This document shows, piece after piece, positions 1-7,955 of a stretch of 9,128 nt of DNA (the first letter of the stretch is position 1; the number at the start of each line of letters is the position of its first letter). The notes under the pieces are model-generated. The model made no database searches. It saw only the letters and a program-made list of their open reading frames with translations, and was not told the origin of the DNA. This stretch comes from an uncultured Veillonella sp. (GTDB lineage Bacteria; Bacillota_C; Negativicutes; Veillonellales; Veillonellaceae): positions 1 through 9,128 of the forward strand of contig CAAFRK010000112.1 of the NCBI GenBank assembly GCA_900765235.1. Reading direction: 5' to 3'. The position numbers were made by a program, and so were the translations under genes.

Positions 1-66
1 ACTTAATTCTTCAATAGCACGAGCTTCCTCATGAAGCACCTGTGCCGCTTGTTCTAAAATAGTCAC
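1..66 (-). CDS. kdsD: Arabinose-5-phosphate isomerase, N-terminal fragment (cut by window edge)
   Basis: Only the first 22 codons are present; the gene runs off the left edge. The start is a GTG, 12 bases after the kdsA stop, with a GGGGCGG stretch a few bases upstream as a plausible ribosome binding site. The peptide reads (V/M)TILEQAAQVLHEEARAIEEL, an amphipathic helix of the type that opens KpsF/GutQ/KdsD sugar isomerases, ahead of the SIS domain. In that family the enzyme converts ribulose 5-phosphate to arabinose 5-phosphate, the substrate of KdsA, and its position directly after kdsA supports this role. The catalytic part is outside the window, so the call rests on a short N-terminus plus context. 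Another SIS-domain isomerase cannot be excluded. Confidence 0.72.
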   Translation of the reverse strand, partial: MTILEQAAQVLHEEARAIEELS

Positions 67-78
67 AAATAACCGCCC

Positions 79-897
79 CTAACCTTTTACGATTTTATCA
101 ATAGCTACTAAATCTTTTAGCAAAGCTTCAAAATTATCTAAGTATAACATGTTTGGACCATCGGACAATGCTTCCTCTGGATTATCATGTACTTCAAAGA
201 ATAGACCATCTACACCACTAGCAACAGCAGCACGAGCCAAGTTTGGAACAAACTCACGATTGCCACTAGATTTAGTACCTGCACCACCAGGCAATTGAAC
301 ACTATGTGTAGCATCAAAGACTACTGGATAGTCGAAAGAACGCATAATTGGGAAAGATCTCATATCTACAACAAGATTATTATAGCCAAAGCTAAATCCA
401 CGCTCTGTAAGCATAAGATTTTCATTGCCTGTTTCTTTCATTTTATTTAGGACATTTTCCATATCCTTAGGCGCCATAAATTGACCTTTTTTTACATTTA
501 CGCATTTACCAGTTTTAGCGGCGCCGTATACAAGGTCAGTTTGACGACATAAGAATGCTGGAATTTGTAAAACATCCAATACTTCAGCAGCTGGTTCAAT
601 TTGCTCAATGGAGTGAATATCACTTACCACCGGTACATTGAGTTCCTTTTTAATAGAAGCAAGGATTTTTAGACCTTCTTCAAGGCCTGGTCCGCGGAAA
701 GAGCCGTAGCTAGAACGATTGGCCTTATCAAAAGAAGCTTTGAAGATATATGGAATACCTAAGCGCTCACAAATGTCTTTTGCTCGTTTACCAATAGCCA
801 ATGTGCGATCATAATCTTCAATAACACATGGCCCAGCAAGGACAAAAAGACCTTTGCCGCCACCAACTGTAATATCTTTAATTTGAACTGTTTTCAT
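79..897 (-). CDS. kdsA: 3-deoxy-D-manno-octulosonate 8-phosphate synthase (KdsA)
   Basis: KdsA condenses phosphoenolpyruvate with arabinose 5-phosphate to give Kdo 8-phosphate, in the cytoplasm. The 272-residue length is normal for this TIM-barrel family. Visible motifs are LAGPCVIE (20-27), the substrate loop KASFDKANRSS (53-63), DATHSVQLPGG (195-205) and FFEVHDNP (233-240). The AGPC motif carries a cysteine (C24) where the metal-free E. coli type has asparagine. With H198, E235 and D246 it forms the set expected of the metal-dependent class; each residue lies 13 positions after its counterpart in Aquifex KdsA as I recall the numbering. The ATG follows the kdsB stop with no gap, and AAGAGGAG inside the end of kdsB is the ribosome binding site. 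KdsC, the next enzyme, is not in this window. Confidence 0.97.
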   Translation of the reverse strand: MKTVQIKDITVGGGKGLFVLAGPCVIEDYDRTLAIGKRAKDICERLGIPYIFKASFDKANRSSYGSFRGPGLEEGLKILASIKKELNVPVVSDIHSIEQIEPAAEVLDVLQIPAFLCRQTDLVYGAAKTGKCVNVKKGQFMAPKDMENVLNKMKETGNENLMLTERGFSFGYNNLVVDMRSFPIMRSFDYPVVFDATHSVQLPGGAGTKSSGNREFVPNLARAAVASGVDGLFFEVHDNPEEALSDGPNMLYLDNFEALLKDLVAIDKIVKG

Positions 898-1629
898 TTA
901 TTTCTCCTCTTGCTCGTAGATTGCATTTACACGAGCTAAGTCTTCCGGTGTATCAACACCGATAAATCGTTTATCTGTAAGAATAACACGAATAGTATAG
1001 CCATTTTCAAGAGCGCGCAATTGCTCTAACGATTCTGTTTGCTCTGCTGGTGTTGGTTCCATCTTTGCATAATTTAGCAAGAAATCTCTACGATATGCAT
1101 AGATACCAATATGTTTTAGTGGAGCACGTACAAAATCATGACGTGGATACGGGATTAAGGACCGAGAAAAATACATCGCATCATTGCGATTATTTAAAAT
1201 AACCTTTACTGCAGATGGCTCATTGTATTCATCCTCTAATAAAGGAGTCGCAACAGTTGCCATCTGTAAGTTTGGATCTTCTTCAAAAAGTTGGGCCAAG
1301 TCATCAATGAGTTTTGGCTCAATCATAGGTTCATCACCTTGAACATTAATAATGACATCTAAGTCTATATAATGACTAGCAACCTCGGCTAATCGGTCAG
1401 TTCCGGTAGGGTGATTAGGATCTGTCATCATAACAGCTCCCCCAAAGTTTTGAACAGCAGAATAAACACGATCATCATCGGTAGCAACAATAGTACATTC
1501 TGTTTTTGTCGCTTGTGACACCCTTGCATAAACCCGTTCAATCATTGGTTTACCTGCAATATCCGCTAATGGTTTCCCTGGTAATCTTGTAGAACCATAA
1601 CGAGCAGGAATAACGCATCCAAACTTCAC
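898..1629 (-). CDS. kdsB: CMP-Kdo synthetase (3-deoxy-manno-octulosonate cytidylyltransferase)
   Basis: KdsB activates Kdo with CTP to give CMP-Kdo, the donor used by WaaA. The protein has 243 residues, close to the usual 245-250. Motifs in order are IPARYGSTRLPGKPL (7-21, the nucleotide-binding loop), TGTDR (75-79), NVQGDEP (95-101, with D99 as the expected magnesium ligand), YFSRS (153-157), KHIGIYAYR (172-180), ESLEQLRALENG (199-210) and GVDTPED (224-230, with D226 as the probable second metal ligand). The start is GTG, placed because the conserved IPARYGS motif begins only six residues in. A GGGG stretch seven bases upstream is a modest ribosome binding site. The gene ends exactly against the kdsA ATG, so translation of the two is probably coupled. 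It is preceded by a 44-base gap with a possible promoter. Confidence 0.97.
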   Translation of the reverse strand: MKFGCVIPARYGSTRLPGKPLADIAGKPMIERVYARVSQATKTECTIVATDDDRVYSAVQNFGGAVMMTDPNHPTGTDRLAEVASHYIDLDVIINVQGDEPMIEPKLIDDLAQLFEEDPNLQMATVATPLLEDEYNEPSAVKVILNNRNDAMYFSRSLIPYPRHDFVRAPLKHIGIYAYRRDFLLNYAKMEPTPAEQTESLEQLRALENGYTIRVILTDKRFIGVDTPEDLARVNAIYEQEEK

Positions 1630-1653
1630 AATAAAACCCCATTTCTGTCATTC

Positions 1654-1694
1654 GTGTATCTTATTATTATACACTAAATCTCTAAATTTTCTAT
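1654..1694 (-). promoter_or_regulatory. Possible internal promoter and inverted repeat upstream of kdsB
   Basis: On the minus strand the hexamer TATAAT lies at 1666-1671. The sequence TAGAAA, four of six matches to the -35 consensus, lies 16 bases upstream at 1688-1693 inside the end of lpxK. The perfect inverted repeat GTGTAT / ATACAC (1669-1674 and 1654-1659, nine-base spacer) overlaps the -10 and could be a weak hairpin or an operator. Together they could give kdsB-kdsA-kdsD extra transcription independent of the lpxI unit. In AT-rich DNA such matches arise easily, so this is only a candidate. Confidence 0.3.
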
Positions 1695-2786
1695 GAATTC
1701 TTGCTTTTCAGCGACAAATTCAATTCCAATAGATAGCACTAGAATCGGTATTTTTAAGTCTTCAATTGCATGCAACTGACTTAGCTTCACCGCATCTTTT
1801 TCAGTGATACAAATAGCATCCGCTTGATGAGCAAATGCCTCTTTCCAAATATCTACGACATCATCATTTTCAAAATTATGATGATCACCAAAAGGCATTG
1901 TATGAACAACATTATACCCAATGTCGGTCATCGTTTGTGTAAAGGATTGAGGATTCCCAATACCACTAACAGCCATAATACGATGCTCTTGATATGCATC
2001 GATAGAAGAACCAGGTTCTCCATTAGCCCACTCTTCTAAGGTATACATACATTGAGGCTTGTGGATTGTTTCATATACAGGTGTATTAGGTAACATATGC
2101 GCTAAACGCTTACGAATTCCGGAAACAACACCAGGCGCCACTTGATCAACCTTTGTGAGAACAATAATATTAGCTCGCTCTAACCCACTAAGAGGCTCGC
2201 GCAATAAACCGCGAGGCAATACATGGTCATAACCAAATGGATTAGATGCATCAATAAGAACGATATCAATATCTCGAGCTAATGCACGATGTTGAAAACC
2301 ATCATCCATAACAAGACAGTCTGCACCGAGTTCATTAATAGCAATTTCTGCTGATATAGCCCGTTCGCGGCCAATAATTACATTAGATTTTTGCAATACT
2401 TTAGCCAATAGCCATGCTTCATCACCACTAATAGATGGCTCTACTAACATCGTACCGTCTTTAGAAATAATGATATTTTTCTTATTGTCCTCAGCTCGAT
2501 AGCCACGGCTAAGCACGGTAGGATGAAGTCCTTTTCGGGCAAGTACATCACATATAAATCTCACCATTGGCGTTTTGCCAGTACCACCGGCAGTAATATT
2601 ACCAACACTGATAACAGGCACGGTAACTTTAGTAACACCTTTGCCCGCATCAAAGCGAGCATTTCGTATGGATACAGCCTTTTCGTAACCTTTACTTAGA
2701 AAGCCCAAGCTAGAACGAGCTATATCACCTAATATGGATTGATTTTCACCACTAACAATGGATTTGAATAATGCTTCCCCACTCAT
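1674..2786 (-). CDS. lpxK: Tetraacyldisaccharide 4'-kinase (LpxK)
   Basis: LpxK phosphorylates the 4' position of the tetraacylated disaccharide to give lipid IVA, at the inner face of the cytoplasmic membrane. The 370 residues are somewhat longer than E. coli LpxK (about 328). The P-loop GNITAGGTGKT is at 62-72, followed by SRGY (93-96) and GDEAWLLAK (121-129). DDGFQHR (161-167) contains the aspartate pair implicated in catalysis and metal binding in this family. Further motifs are PRGLLREPL (191-199), SGIGNP (274-279), FGDHHNF (299-305) and TEKDAVK (328-334). An amphipathic N-terminal stretch before the P-loop fits a monotopic membrane protein. The ATG is set by AGGAGGAG with a six-base spacer. 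Gaps of 56 bases upstream and 44 downstream are the widest within this transcription unit. Confidence 0.96.
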   Translation of the reverse strand: MSGEALFKSIVSGENQSILGDIARSSLGFLSKGYEKAVSIRNARFDAGKGVTKVTVPVISVGNITAGGTGKTPMVRFICDVLARKGLHPTVLSRGYRAEDNKKNIIISKDGTMLVEPSISGDEAWLLAKVLQKSNVIIGRERAISAEIAINELGADCLVMDDGFQHRALARDIDIVLIDASNPFGYDHVLPRGLLREPLSGLERANIIVLTKVDQVAPGVVSGIRKRLAHMLPNTPVYETIHKPQCMYTLEEWANGEPGSSIDAYQEHRIMAVSGIGNPQSFTQTMTDIGYNVVHTMPFGDHHNFENDDVVDIWKEAFAHQADAICITEKDAVKLSQLHAIEDLKIPILVLSIGIEFVAEKQEFIENLEI

Positions 2787-2842
2787 AGGTGACTCCTCCT
2801 ATTATGTAATATCATAGATGAATCTAATAAATCATATCGATC

Positions 2843-4147
2843 TTATGGAACAATATGGTGTTTTTTAAAGAGTTGACGTAACTCTTGTGTATTACGTTGT
2901 GTTGCACCGCGATTTTCACGAATAATATCAAGACAATTTTGTCCCATTTCCGTTGCCAAATCTTTGTCTTTACATAAGCGCAACACCATAGCGGTTAACT
3001 CTTTGCCATTCTTAACTTGTTCACAGGCATGACGAGAGTTCAATAATGCGAAAATCTCTTTGAAATTAAACATATATGGCCCTACAAGAATTGGTTTACC
3101 ATGTGCTGCCGGCTCGAGAATATTATGGCCTCCAGTCTTCACAAGAGAGCCGCCTACAAAAATAATATCCCCTAAGCTATATAAACGACCTAGTTCACCA
3201 ATAGTATCTAAAACAACTACTGGTATCCCTTCATGAACTGGCTCTGTCATATCACTGCGACAAATAGCATTCAATTCATAATGTTTCGCTAACGTTTGAA
3301 CATCATGACCGCGATATATCTCACGAGGTGCAATTAACAAGCGAGCTTGAGGATATTCTTGTAAGACTTGTTTAAAGGTCTCAAAGATTGTTTCTTCCTC
3401 ACCCTTATGTGTACTACCAGCAATGATGATTGGATGATTATTACCAAAGCCAAACTCTTCAAGAAGTGATTGTTTTTCTTCAGCTGATACAGTGGCATAC
3501 GTTTGGTCATATTTCATATTACCTGTTACGGTAATATCAGATGTTTTCGCACCTAATACTTCAATATGCGCTGCATCGAATTTTGATTGCATACAGAAAC
3601 GCTCAATGGAACGCAACATTTCTTTCGTGAACGCACTAATATATTTATAGCGTTTCATACTACGATCAGAAATACGACCATTAACCATCATAACAGGAAT
3701 ATTTTCTGATTGAGCGATACGCAAGAAGTTAGGCCAAATTTCTGTTTCTACAAGCAAGATAGCAATCGGTTTAATAATATGTAAAATCTTACGCGTCAAA
3801 TACGGTAAATCTAGAGGGAAGAAAATAATTCCTTCTGCCTCTGGAATGATACGATGGGCCATTGCATGCCCTGTAGCAGTTACAACAGACACCACAACAA
3901 CCGCTTCAGGAAATTCCTTTTTTACTTCCTTTACTAATGGGCTAGTTGCTACAATTTCCCCTACAGAAGCAGCATGAATCCAAATAGCACGACGTCCTTC
4001 AATTTTCTTTAGTAGCGAGGCCGGCATATAGCCTGCACTCTGTTTAATACGCTCATAAAATCCATCTTCAAAGGCAAGGCGGTATAGAATAACCGGAATC
4101 AAGCCAATCCAATAAAATATGAGCAATACATTATATATCCAGTACAT
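2843..4147 (-). CDS. waaA: Kdo transferase (3-deoxy-D-manno-octulosonic acid transferase, GT30)
   Basis: WaaA (KdtA) transfers Kdo from CMP-Kdo to lipid IVA on the cytoplasmic side of the inner membrane. The 434 residues are typical. A hydrophobic N-terminal helix (about 3-22) is the membrane anchor. IWIHAASVGE (55-64) carries the presumed catalytic base E64. ETEIWPN (134-140), GNMKYD (209-214), GSTHKGEEE (244-252) and the donor-site stretch GGHNILEPAAHGKP (339-352) follow. Where many relatives have PRHPER, this one reads APREIYR (273-279), so the histidine is missing. Whether it adds one Kdo or more cannot be read from sequence. The ATG starts two bases after the msbA stop, with AAAGGA as ribosome binding site. 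It lies between the flippase gene and lpxK, whose product supplies its acceptor. Confidence 0.97.
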   Translation of the reverse strand: MYWIYNVLLIFYWIGLIPVILYRLAFEDGFYERIKQSAGYMPASLLKKIEGRRAIWIHAASVGEIVATSPLVKEVKKEFPEAVVVVSVVTATGHAMAHRIIPEAEGIIFFPLDLPYLTRKILHIIKPIAILLVETEIWPNFLRIAQSENIPVMMVNGRISDRSMKRYKYISAFTKEMLRSIERFCMQSKFDAAHIEVLGAKTSDITVTGNMKYDQTYATVSAEEKQSLLEEFGFGNNHPIIIAGSTHKGEEETIFETFKQVLQEYPQARLLIAPREIYRGHDVQTLAKHYELNAICRSDMTEPVHEGIPVVVLDTIGELGRLYSLGDIIFVGGSLVKTGGHNILEPAAHGKPILVGPYMFNFKEIFALLNSRHACEQVKNGKELTAMVLRLCKDKDLATEMGQNCLDIIRENRGATQRNTQELRQLFKKHHIVP

Positions 4148-4149
4148 GA

Positions 4150-5880
4150 TTATCCTTTGTTGGAGAATTGAACGGAATAGAGATGATTGTACAATCCGCC
4201 ATCAACAGCTAATAGCTCTTGGTGAGTCCCCTGCTCTACCAAGCGGCCTTGATTGAGTACAACAATTTGATGAGCATTTTGAACTGTGCTCAATCGATGG
4301 GCAATAACAAATGCAGTACGCCCTTTCATAAGACGATCTAACGCCTCTTGTACAAGCTTTTCACTCTCTGTATCTAATGCAGATGTCGCTTCATCTAGAA
4401 TTAGAATACGAGGGTCTTTCAAAATAGCACGTGCGATAGCCACACGTTGACGTTGGCCGCCAGATAAGGAGCTGCCTCGCTCGCCCACTACTGTGTCGAG
4501 ACCATCAGGCATCTTTTCTACGAATTCAAGAACATTAGCAGCCTTAGCAGCTTCATATACTTCTTCATCAGTAGCATCTAATCGACCATACAAGATATTC
4601 TCTTTAATTGTGGCATTAAACAACACAGTTTCTTGTGGTACAAGCCCGATTTGTTCACGTAACGATTTAAATGTAACATCTTTTACATCATAACCATCAA
4701 TCGTGATAGCGCCACCCGTTACATCGTAGAAGCGAGGTAACAAATTTGCTAGAGTCGTTTTACCAGCGCCAGATGGACCAACAAGAGCTACGCTTTCACC
4801 CGCCTTAACAGACAAAGTAAAGTTTTCGAGCGCTGTTTTTTCACCATCATAAGAGAATGAAACATCTTTAAATTCTACATTGCCATTAATAGATGGCAAC
4901 GTAATAGCATCAGGTTTTTCCACAACGTCAGTTTTAGTATCCAAGATTTCAAATACACGATCAGCTGCAGCCAATGCTTTTTGAATATTGCCGTACACTT
5001 GGCTCAAGCGTTTAACTGGGTTTGACAAGTTGATTGCATAAATTAAGAACGCAATCAAAGACCCTGCTGTAATAGTCCCTGTTACTACAGAATAGCCACC
5101 ATACCAAAGGATGACTGCCACCGCAATAGCTGCAGAAAACTCAACCATTGGACTTAACAAGCTAGTCAACTTAGTAGCTTTAATAACAGCTTTAAAGTTG
5201 CGATCATTTTCATCTTCAAAACGCTTCCGTTCAAACTCTTCACGAGCGAAGGATTTCACAACTCGAATAGCGCTGATGACCTCTTGTAAAAGTGCTGTAA
5301 TGTCAGCCACACGGCCTTGTACATCATGACCTGCTACACGAAGCTTTTTACCAAATACATTTATAATTACTAGCACCACTGGAACTGTAATAAAGGTAAC
5401 AAGCGTCAATTTCCAGTCAATAAGTAGCATAGACACGAGAGAACCGATAAGTGTTACAGATTCCGTAATAAAGGAAATTAAGTTATCAACTACTGCAGAC
5501 TGAAGTGCCGAAACGTCATTCGTAAGATTACTCATGATAACGCCAGTCTTACGGCGATCAAAATAAGATAAGCTTAATTTTTGTAGATGATTAAAGATGG
5601 CCTCCCGTACATCGATGATGACACGTTGACCAATGTAGGACATATTATAGGTTTGACCATATGTAGCAAAGCCACGAATTAAGAATATGAGAATGATAGC
5701 CCCTACAATGAGGTTCAACATAAACATATTCTTTTCATCTAATACTTGGTCTACTACATTTTTAATAAGCCAAGGCACTACCAAATATGCCGCAGCTGCG
5801 ACGATCATGCAGAATACTGCAAAAATCATGCGCTTATAATAAGGCTTTACAAAATATAAGAGCCTAGAATAACTATTCAT
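4150..5880 (-). CDS. msbA: Lipid A export ABC transporter, MsbA type
   Basis: This is a half-transporter of 576 residues: six transmembrane helices followed by an ATPase domain, working as a homodimer. Hydrophobic segments lie near 17-37, 55-75, 135-155, 158-177, 247-268 and 270-290. The ATPase domain has Walker A GPSGAGKTT (368-376), the Q-loop LVPQETVLF (Q416), the signature LSGGQRQR (472-479), Walker B ILILDEATSALD (492-503) and the switch histidine in IAHRLST (H528). By sequence alone it could be any multidrug-type exporter of this family. Its place between lpxB and waaA makes lipid A-core flipping from the inner to the outer leaflet by far the best call. The ATG overlaps the end of lpxB by eight bases, and AAGGAG inside lpxB is the ribosome binding site, so translation is likely coupled. 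Confidence 0.92.
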   Translation of the reverse strand: MNSYSRLLYFVKPYYKRMIFAVFCMIVAAAAYLVVPWLIKNVVDQVLDEKNMFMLNLIVGAIILIFLIRGFATYGQTYNMSYIGQRVIIDVREAIFNHLQKLSLSYFDRRKTGVIMSNLTNDVSALQSAVVDNLISFITESVTLIGSLVSMLLIDWKLTLVTFITVPVVLVIINVFGKKLRVAGHDVQGRVADITALLQEVISAIRVVKSFAREEFERKRFEDENDRNFKAVIKATKLTSLLSPMVEFSAAIAVAVILWYGGYSVVTGTITAGSLIAFLIYAINLSNPVKRLSQVYGNIQKALAAADRVFEILDTKTDVVEKPDAITLPSINGNVEFKDVSFSYDGEKTALENFTLSVKAGESVALVGPSGAGKTTLANLLPRFYDVTGGAITIDGYDVKDVTFKSLREQIGLVPQETVLFNATIKENILYGRLDATDEEVYEAAKAANVLEFVEKMPDGLDTVVGERGSSLSGGQRQRVAIARAILKDPRILILDEATSALDTESEKLVQEALDRLMKGRTAFVIAHRLSTVQNAHQIVVLNQGRLVEQGTHQELLAVDGGLYNHLYSVQFSNKG

Positions 5881-7015
5881 TACATTTCTCCTTACCGAGG
5901 TTATATACCAGTTCTGCTACACGCTTTACAGCACCTGGTTCACCTAATTTATGATGTACTTCACGCAATTCACTGCGCATAGCTTTATTTTTCTCAACAT
6001 CAGTTAGAAGAGGTTCCACTAAAGATACAATAGCCTGTGGTGTAACAGAATCTTGTAATAATTCAGGAATTACCTCTTTACCGGCCACAATATTAGGCAA
6101 TCCTACATGTGATACATTTACTACCATTTTCCCAATACCATAAGTAATTGGGGATACACGATACAGTAACACTGTCGGTAATTCCATCATTGCTGTTTCC
6201 AACGTAGCAGTTCCTGATGCGGCAAGGCACACATCACAAATTTGCATCAAGTCATACGTATGGTCTTCTGTAATCGTAACAGGCACCTTATGAGCATCGA
6301 TAAAGGTTTCCAGCTCACTGCGATCGATGGTATGTGCTCGAGGTAAGAAGAATTGAATATCTTCATGGTTTGCCATCAATTGCTCACCACTTTTTAACAT
6401 CGTATCAAGCAATGATAAAACCTCTTGTTTACGACTGCCAGGCATGAGTAAAACCTTTTTAGCTTCTTTACGGGCTCCAAAATATTCCTCAGCCTCATCT
6501 TTAGTCATTGTAGGATGTACAATATCTAATAAAGGATGTCCTACAAATTCTACATCGCATTTATATTTGCGATACGCTTCTGCTTCAAAAGGAAATATAG
6601 ATGCCACCTTAGTGACATACTTGCGAATCGTATTGCCACGGCTACTATGCCATGCCCAAATTGTAGGGGCAATGTAATATAGAACAGGAATCCCTAATTC
6701 ATGAGCTACGGCTGCCAGCTTCATATTAAACCCAGGATAGTCTACACATACGAGAATATCCGGTTTTTCCTTCATCATGACGCGTTTTAAATAGGTGCGA
6801 AGTTTAAAGAATTTTGGTAAGGATTTGACAATCTCTACACTCCCTATAACACCTAAATTTTTAATATCATATACGATGCGAACACCAGCGCGTTCCATCA
6901 AGGTGCCACCCATACCAAACATATCGACCGAAGGATCTATTTCTTTTAGTGCATTTGCAACGCTGGCCGCATGAGTATCACCGGATGCTTCTCCGGCGGA
7001 AAACATGACTTTCAT
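5873..7015 (-). CDS. lpxB: Lipid-A-disaccharide synthase (LpxB, GT19)
   Basis: LpxB joins UDP-2,3-diacylglucosamine to lipid X, forming the beta-1',6 disaccharide with release of UDP, at the inner membrane. The length of 380 residues matches the family. The GT-B enzyme shows SAGEASGD (6-13), FGMGG (33-37), VDYPGFNMKL (91-100, with D92 at the position of the essential aspartate), YYIAPTIWAW (113-122), FPFE (141-144), FVGHP (157-161), MPGSRKQEV (191-199) and AASGTATLETAM (265-276). The APTIWAW form differs slightly from the more common SPxxWAW. The ATG overlaps the lpxI stop in TAATG, with AAAGGA six bases upstream as ribosome binding site. The last eight bases overlap msbA. Its two substrates are the product of LpxI and the substrate of LpxI, so the adjacency makes biochemical sense. 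Confidence 0.97.
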   Translation of the reverse strand: MKVMFSAGEASGDTHAASVANALKEIDPSVDMFGMGGTLMERAGVRIVYDIKNLGVIGSVEIVKSLPKFFKLRTYLKRVMMKEKPDILVCVDYPGFNMKLAAVAHELGIPVLYYIAPTIWAWHSSRGNTIRKYVTKVASIFPFEAEAYRKYKCDVEFVGHPLLDIVHPTMTKDEAEEYFGARKEAKKVLLMPGSRKQEVLSLLDTMLKSGEQLMANHEDIQFFLPRAHTIDRSELETFIDAHKVPVTITEDHTYDLMQICDVCLAASGTATLETAMMELPTVLLYRVSPITYGIGKMVVNVSHVGLPNIVAGKEVIPELLQDSVTPQAIVSLVEPLLTDVEKNKAMRSELREVHHKLGEPGAVKRVAELVYNLGKEKCNE

Positions 7016-7851
7016 TATGCATCCTTTCTGGAATTCACAAATTCTTGGTCTACAGCACAGATGACAATACCATGGCGATTAGCCATATCAAGTACGTCTT
7101 CTTGCTGAACAAAAATAGTCTTTTCTGCTTCAACAGCTAACACTTTACAGCCACTGTCAATCATAGACATTAATGTTTTAATTCCCACAGCAGGTACATC
7201 AAAACGCACGTCTTGATTTGGCTTTTCTGTTTTAACTACAACAGCCTCACCACGACCTAACTCACCACCACGCAAAATGCACTTATCAGTACCTTCAATA
7301 GCCTCGATAGCCATTGCCGCTTTGTGCTTAACAACAACGGTTTGCCCAATATCAAGTCCGCCCATTTGTTTTGCTAGTTCAAAGCCAAAGCAAATATCTG
7401 CCCATTGCTCATCAGTGGGTTGTGTTTTTGAAAGCACCCCTACCTTTGGCATAAATGGTTTTAGATATACGGTTTGATCTAAAACTTTAAATCCTTCTCT
7501 TTCAATTTCATCAACGATGGCAAGCATAATCGTGTCATCCTTGCGATTTTTCAAACGTTTAAGCACGCCTAATGTTTTCAAGTCTGGGAAAGCAAGACCC
7601 TTAAAAAGAATTTCTTTAGTAACTTTGCCTAACATGGTTAACTCCACAACACCTTCATTTTTCAAGGTTTTGAAGATTTTACCTAGTTTAGCAACACTAA
7701 TATCATAGAAAGCATCGGCCTCAGCCTTCAAAGCCGGGTCTACATCTGGAACCACGCCGATAACAACTACCTCGTGACCTAATACATGAGCGGCTCGCAT
7801 GAATTCTACAGGTAAAACTCCAATGCCTGCAATCAATCCTACCTTTGCCAA
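7015..7851 (-). CDS. lpxI: UDP-2,3-diacylglucosamine diphosphatase, LpxI type
   Basis: LpxI hydrolyses UDP-2,3-diacylglucosamine to lipid X and UMP, the step done by the unrelated LpxH in E. coli. The 278-residue length fits the family (formerly DUF1009, about 270 residues). Motifs are GLIAGIGVLPVEF (5-17), MLGKVTKEILFKG (73-85), DQTVYLKPFMP (125-135), VVVKHKAAMAIEAIEGTD (172-189) and QDVRFDVPAVG (213-223). D218 in the last one aligns, as far as I can judge, with the catalytic aspartate described for Caulobacter LpxI. The start is TTG, chosen because the glycine-rich motif begins at residue 5 and AGGAGGT lies seven bases upstream. The gene heads the second transcription unit of the window, after a terminator and an AT-rich spacer, and overlaps lpxB by one base. 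Confidence 0.95.
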   Translation of the reverse strand: MAKVGLIAGIGVLPVEFMRAAHVLGHEVVVIGVVPDVDPALKAEADAFYDISVAKLGKIFKTLKNEGVVELTMLGKVTKEILFKGLAFPDLKTLGVLKRLKNRKDDTIMLAIVDEIEREGFKVLDQTVYLKPFMPKVGVLSKTQPTDEQWADICFGFELAKQMGGLDIGQTVVVKHKAAMAIEAIEGTDKCILRGGELGRGEAVVVKTEKPNQDVRFDVPAVGIKTLMSMIDSGCKVLAVEAEKTIFVQQEDVLDMANRHGIVICAVDQEFVNSRKDA

Positions 7852-7857
7852 GACTAT

Positions 7858-7864
7858 ACCTCCT
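7858..7864 (-). promoter_or_regulatory. Strong ribosome binding site of lpxI
   Basis: AGGAGGT on the minus strand lies seven bases before the TTG start of lpxI. It is a near-perfect Shine-Dalgarno match at ideal distance, and it fixes the non-ATG start, since no in-frame ATG lies nearby. Confidence 0.85.
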
Positions 7865-7941
7865 AGATGACCTACGGCCTATATATCAATTAGTAATTAC
7901 AAATTTACAATAAATAATGCCTCAAAAAAGACATAATCATA

Positions 7942-7955
7942 TACAATATATTGTA
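7942..7955. repeat. Perfect 14-bp palindrome, possible operator
   Basis: TACAATATATTGTA reads the same on both strands. It lies 91 bases upstream of the lpxI start and directly after a TATAGT hexamer (minus strand), a position suited to an operator near a transcription start. Its core CAATATATTG fits the NrdR box core as I recall it. However, NrdR sites usually come in pairs near ribonucleotide reductase genes, and no second copy is visible. AT-rich DNA yields such palindromes by chance fairly often. Confidence 0.3.

Noticed and set aside
1824..2039. Plus-strand open frame of 71 codons opposite lpxK
   Set aside because: It is antisense to the conserved C-terminal half of LpxK, with no recognisable domain or context.
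2787..2842. Possible promoter in the waaA-lpxK gap (TATGAT and CATAAT hexamers)
   Set aside because: No acceptable -35 lies at 16-18 bases from either hexamer. The gap is short and ends in an ordinary strong ribosome binding site.
4493..5329. Plus-strand open frames opposite msbA (4493-4693 and 5111-5329)
   Set aside because: Both are antisense to conserved ABC-transporter sequence and have serine- or alanine-rich shadow composition.
6981..6996. Inverted repeat CCGGA-N6-TCCGG near the start of lpxB
   Set aside because: It encodes the conserved GEASGD motif, so codon choice explains it. A five-base stem with no T run is not a terminator.
6444..7708. Plus-strand open frames opposite lpxB and lpxI (6444-6677, 7277-7477, 7517-7708)
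   Set aside because: All are antisense to well-conserved enzymes, with no separate evidence of coding.
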